From Zygnema cylindricum (lineage: Eukaryota; Streptophyta; Zygnematophyceae; Zygnematales; Zygnemataceae), in the NCBI GenBank assembly GCA_037447655.1, contig JBBHKE010000808.1:1-31500 (forward strand): DNA of 31,500 nucleotides. Direction: 5' to 3'. The notes under the pieces are model-generated. The model was not told the DNA's origin. It did no database searches and saw only the letters and a list, made by a program, of their open reading frames with translations. The translations under genes were made by a program, and so were the position numbers. Shown one piece after another: positions 28,224 to 31,500 of the stretch; positions within the stretch are counted from its first letter, which is position 1, and each line of letters starts with the position of its first letter.

Positions 28224-29189
28224 GGTTGTGCACTATTTTACAGCAGGCTTATGCAACGACTTTGCTACCACTTCTTTGTCTTCTTCGACCTTTCTTTACC
28301 AAAATATTCAAAGAAAAAAAAATCAAAAAATCTGAAGCGATAGAAATTCAAGAGAGGGGTAAGTTCTGAAGATATGAAGAGATGGTTCAATGTGAAAGGG
28401 TGGGAGGCATTTGAAATCGCACACTAAAATGGTGGTGATATAGGAAATAAGGAGTTATAGACGGAGGGAAGGAGGAATAGGCTCATGAGGAACCTTTTGT
28501 AGGTCATGAAATGAGAGGTCTTCGTGAATGCGAGGAGAGGAAGAGGGAGAGGGGAATTAATTTTTGAGAGAAGCCATAGAATTTCAATCAAAACCTACAA
28601 CATATTAAATGGTAAAAACAGGAAAAAAATAAATTTTATGATGGCTAGTCTGCGTCCTTTCATTATTTTATCATTTCGGTCCCTTTTTCTTATTGTTCTT
28701 GTTTTTGCAAAACCACCTATATTTTCAGATTTACCAATGTCTCCAAGCAAATATATGAGTGGGGTGACATGTGAATTCCCAAAGAATGAGAAAGACAATT
28801 CTTTCTTTGCTTAAATTATTTAGACAGGCAACTTTAAAAATTTCAAATACCAAAAATAGATTTGAAATTTCCACTTTTATCAAAAACTGTTAATATTGAA
28901 GGTGAAATCGCTCGAAGGGGTCAAAAAGGGTTTTCCCAAAGAAGCAATTGCGGTGAAGAATTCAACTTTTGCTCGTACCTTTCTCCTTTTTAGTAGAATT
29001 AAATGAGATTCATCTTGGTAAAGTAACTACCAAATTAAACGATCATTACTCTTTTTGTCCATTTGTTTTCTTTTTTTTTTATCTTTTTCTTTTTCTTTTG
29101 TTCATGTATCTCATTCCTTTTCAGAAACAAGGAATCGTATCTTTAACAAGTCTAAGAGAATCACTGAATCACTAGCGGTATTTTTGTGT
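28224..29189. other. AT-rich non-coding stretch
   Basis: No gene or clear repeat is recognised. Confidence 0.55.
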
Positions 29190-29362
29190 CTAAGCATAAA
29201 ATGGTATATAACAAATATATAAACTAAACGTTTGTGACATGCCACCTAGACTTAAATCAATGTTCCGGATTCTATTTATGTGTTCACCATAATATTTTTT
29301 CCACTTTAATAAAGTTGAATCGTGTAGTGGTTGAGATGTTGTATGGGGCAAATAATAGACAC
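29190..29362 (+). repeat. Dispersed diverged repeat, copy 2
   Basis: Partner of 790-957. Shared order of blocks: AACGTTTGTGACATG, CCTAGACTTA, AAGTTGAATCGTGTAGTGG, TTGAGATGTTG, GGGGCAAATAATAGACA. Confidence 0.4.
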
Positions 29363-29547
29363 TCCATTTACTGTCAAGGAAGAGTTAACTAGGTTTTATG
29401 TTATTCACATATATCCATTAAATCTTCTTTCTTTTCTCTCTTCCTCTCTTTCGCGCACTCATCTTCCCCCTTAACTTCTGCCCTACAGTCCTGCTCCTCC
29501 TCCAGATAATATGTTATTTCACCTATAAAAAAAAAACATAATCGTAA

Positions 29548-29770
29548 TAAATATTTAACAAAATACATAATGTACACTGTACAACTGTATATTTAAATTC
29601 TACAAATGTCCTTCTCCCTCATTTCCTAATCTCTTACCTCTTGCTGATTTACTAAGTAGCGACAGTCTAATAAAGACGAAGCTACTATACTCGCATTTTG
29701 TCTTACTTGCTCTGATAGAGACAATGATTTGTTTTTTTGTTGGGACAATGATAAGATATTTTTTTGCCTT
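29548..29770 (+). repeat. Diverged direct repeat, copy A
   Basis: AAATATTTAACA...TACATAATGTAC, a TATATTTAA block, then TAAAGACGAA...ATACTCGCA and GACAATGAT. The same blocks recur in order at 30225-30425. Non-coding; the two copies flank a pyrimidine-rich tract. Confidence 0.55.
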
Positions 29771-29856
29771 GCTGTGTCTTTAATTTTGTTCGTCTTTTCT
29801 GCCGGGACAATGGCACTTGTTTTATCTTTACTGTTTTGTTACCGTAGTTGATATTG

Positions 29857-30190
29857 TTCGTTTTTTTCCTATCTTTGTTTTTTTTTTTCCCTTGGATGAT
29901 TCCATTTTCCTTCCTTTCTTTCATTCCTTCCTCTTTTCATCTTTTCTTTCTTTCATTTCCATTTCATTCCTTCATTTCTTCATCTTCCTTCCTTCCATTC
30001 CTTATCTTTCCTTCCATTCCATTCCATTCCATTCCGTCCACTCTTCCTTCATTCCTTCATTCCTCTCACTCCTTTTCTTCCCCTCTTTCTTTTCTGCCTC
30101 TTCCCCCCTTTTTTTTTCATCCTTACTTCTTTTTCAACACTCTCACCTTCCCCTTCTCCTTTTTGCCCCATTGTCTTCCTCTCCTCCTGT
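29857..30190. repeat. Pyrimidine-rich tract with ATTCC microsatellite
   Basis: TTCC/TTTC-rich sequence including several ATTCC units at about 30015-30036. The long + frames through it (Phe/Ser/Leu/Pro only) are composition artefacts. Confidence 0.8.
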
Positions 30191-30224
30191 TGAAGGTTCA
30201 TCAACTTAAAGAAAAAGTCCTATT

Positions 30225-30425
30225 CCAAAAAATATTTAACATCTACATAATGTACGTAATAAAACTTTATATTTAATTATATTATTTTCTTTCCATGTCA
30301 TTTAGTTATCCTCTTGCAGAAACGGTTTGGTTATAAAGACGAAATACTCGCACTTAACATTTTGTTGTTTTCACTTTAGGAGAGAATTTATTTGTTTCTT
30401 TTGTTGTGGCAATGATATTTATATG
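30225..30425 (+). repeat. Diverged direct repeat, copy B
   Basis: Partner of 29548-29770: AAATATTTAACATCTACATAATGTAC, TATATTTAAT, TAAAGACGAAATACTCGCA and GGCAATGATAT. It could be an old tandem duplication of about 0.68 kb. Confidence 0.55.
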
Positions 30426-31500
30426 TATACAATATAATCTGTTTTTTTGTTTTGTTTTTAGGGTTAGTGTAGAGGTTTACATGAATCCACAATTTTTCTG
30501 AAGTTAAAGAAACTAGCGCCACGTCATCATCAGCATGAAGTCATGTTGTATGTCAAAAAATATCGAAGTGTATGCAAAAAAAATTAAACAGAGAGCTTAA
30601 AAGATTCACTTTTCTTGAAACTCTGACATCAATCAAACTTATCATTTCGAGAAACATTACGTGCTGTGCATTACATCATATCGTACTGTATTTTCGTATA
30701 AAATTATGCCATATACAAGTTTCAATTGTGCGCAGCTTTTTTATTCTTCTACAAATGACCAAAAATGACTATTCACATTAACCTGTAACTTTCAATCACT
30801 GCCATGACCATTTTATTATCCTACGTTTAAAAGGCTCACTATCTTACCGCTTTCATCGTTAGTATACAAGACTTACTATCTCACCACATCTATCGTACAT
30901 TTATAAGACTAAGCCAAACATTGAAAAAGTCTCTTTCTTACACCCAAAAGTCGAGTGAGTCGAGTGTCGTCTCTTTCTATCTTTTTCTTACCATCAGGAG
31001 AAATTTTCCCTTCTTGCAAGAGGTAAATTGTGTCTTCAATTTTTCGCTTATCCTGAAACGTGTCCTTAATACTTTTTGTTGTATATAAGATTTCTTGGGG
31101 GTTCAAGAAAACGTAATTTGGCCTGCAAAAAATGTTATCCATATTTGACTTTTAGGATTTGGGAGATAAAAGGAATGACATGAGAAAGGAGAGAGGAAAG
31201 AAGCGGAAGAAGAGCGCGAGAGAGAGAGAGAGAGAGAAAGACAAAGTGGGAGAGGGAAGTAATTGAGAGAGCGAGAGAAAGAGCGGAAAAAACAAGGAAA
31301 GTTTGTCAAAAACGAAATTTGGTTTTACTTTCTTTGATTATACCATAGTTCAAAAGTAGGCGTTTTTATGGTAGGCCTTTGGTCGGCGCCTTTATCGTAA
31401 GTTGTGTTATAGGCTTTTCATGTGAACTTCTTAGATCGCTACTTTGATCAGCGACCGTCCGATCGTCCGAATCTGACGGTGTAAATAAAAATTTTGGTCC
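30426..31500. other. AT-rich non-coding stretch to the window end
   Basis: No gene is recognised. It contains a GA microsatellite (about 31217-31237) in a purine-rich stretch at 31170-31300, and a GC-richer end with CCGTCCGATCGTCCGA that may begin another element cut by the window edge. Confidence 0.5.

Noticed and set aside
29817-30276. Phe/Ser-rich membrane-like ORFs of 130-142 residues
   Set aside because: A pyrimidine-rich low-complexity strand yields Phe, Ser, Leu and Pro codons without coding. Two frames look equally good.

Overview
This window looks like intergenic chromatin from a plant nuclear genome in the green lineage. It carries Ty1/copia LTR retrotransposons primed by an initiator-Met-type tRNA, MITEs with TA target duplications, a tRNA-derived SINE-like unit, a non-LTR retroelement whose C-terminus resembles a restriction-like endonuclease, and many AT-rich or pyrimidine-rich low-complexity stretches. 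I cannot name the species. I found no intact host protein gene, rRNA or functional tRNA. Every recognisable coding region belongs to a transposable element and is broken.

Layout. 1-3021 is non-coding with short tandem repeats and a hairpin. 3024-3582 and 3851-4466 are two related MITEs with matching terminal inverted repeats (TIRs) and TA duplications. 5458-15897 is the most striking region. It is a large imperfect palindrome (foldback) with about 1.4-kb arms, beginning and ending in the same diverged TIR. Its left arm is split by a 7.3-kb LTR element (5534-12815; LTRs of 627 and 614 bp, CAATC target duplication). That LTR element contains a second inverted repeat: two opposed copies of a gag-protease remnant (about 6205-7150 and 7447-8392) around a 0.3-kb spacer of 35-bp tandem repeats. 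The rest of its interior (8393-12191) is purine-rich and unrecognised, with no pol domain.

15898-18160 holds a 49-bp tandem repeat whose units form hairpins with compensatory changes, a tRNA-Ser-like SINE candidate, and a 105-bp near-perfect tandem duplication containing a TATA motif. A long homopyrimidine tract (18178-18660) leads into a decayed non-LTR retroelement on the + strand: zinc finger, reverse transcriptase and CCHC/RLE-like C-terminus, from about 18684 to 28223. A 6.1-kb Ty1/copia element on the - strand (19755-25856; LTRs 651 and 706 bp) has inserted into its RT domain, with a perfect CAATC duplication. The copia element keeps all gag, PR, IN, RT and RNase H motifs, but has two in-frame TAG stops and one frameshift. 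From 28224 to the end are diverged repeats, pyrimidine-rich tracts and a GA microsatellite.

How it fits together. These are nested insertions of different ages. The copia LTRs differ at about 12 sites in 651 bp, the 5534-12815 LTRs differ by roughly 6-8%, and the foldback arms by roughly 30% by eye. Long inverted repeats within inverted repeats could give hairpin RNAs that feed small-RNA silencing; this is inference. Nearly all premature stops in the elements are TAG, which would fit cytosine deamination in a methylated genome.
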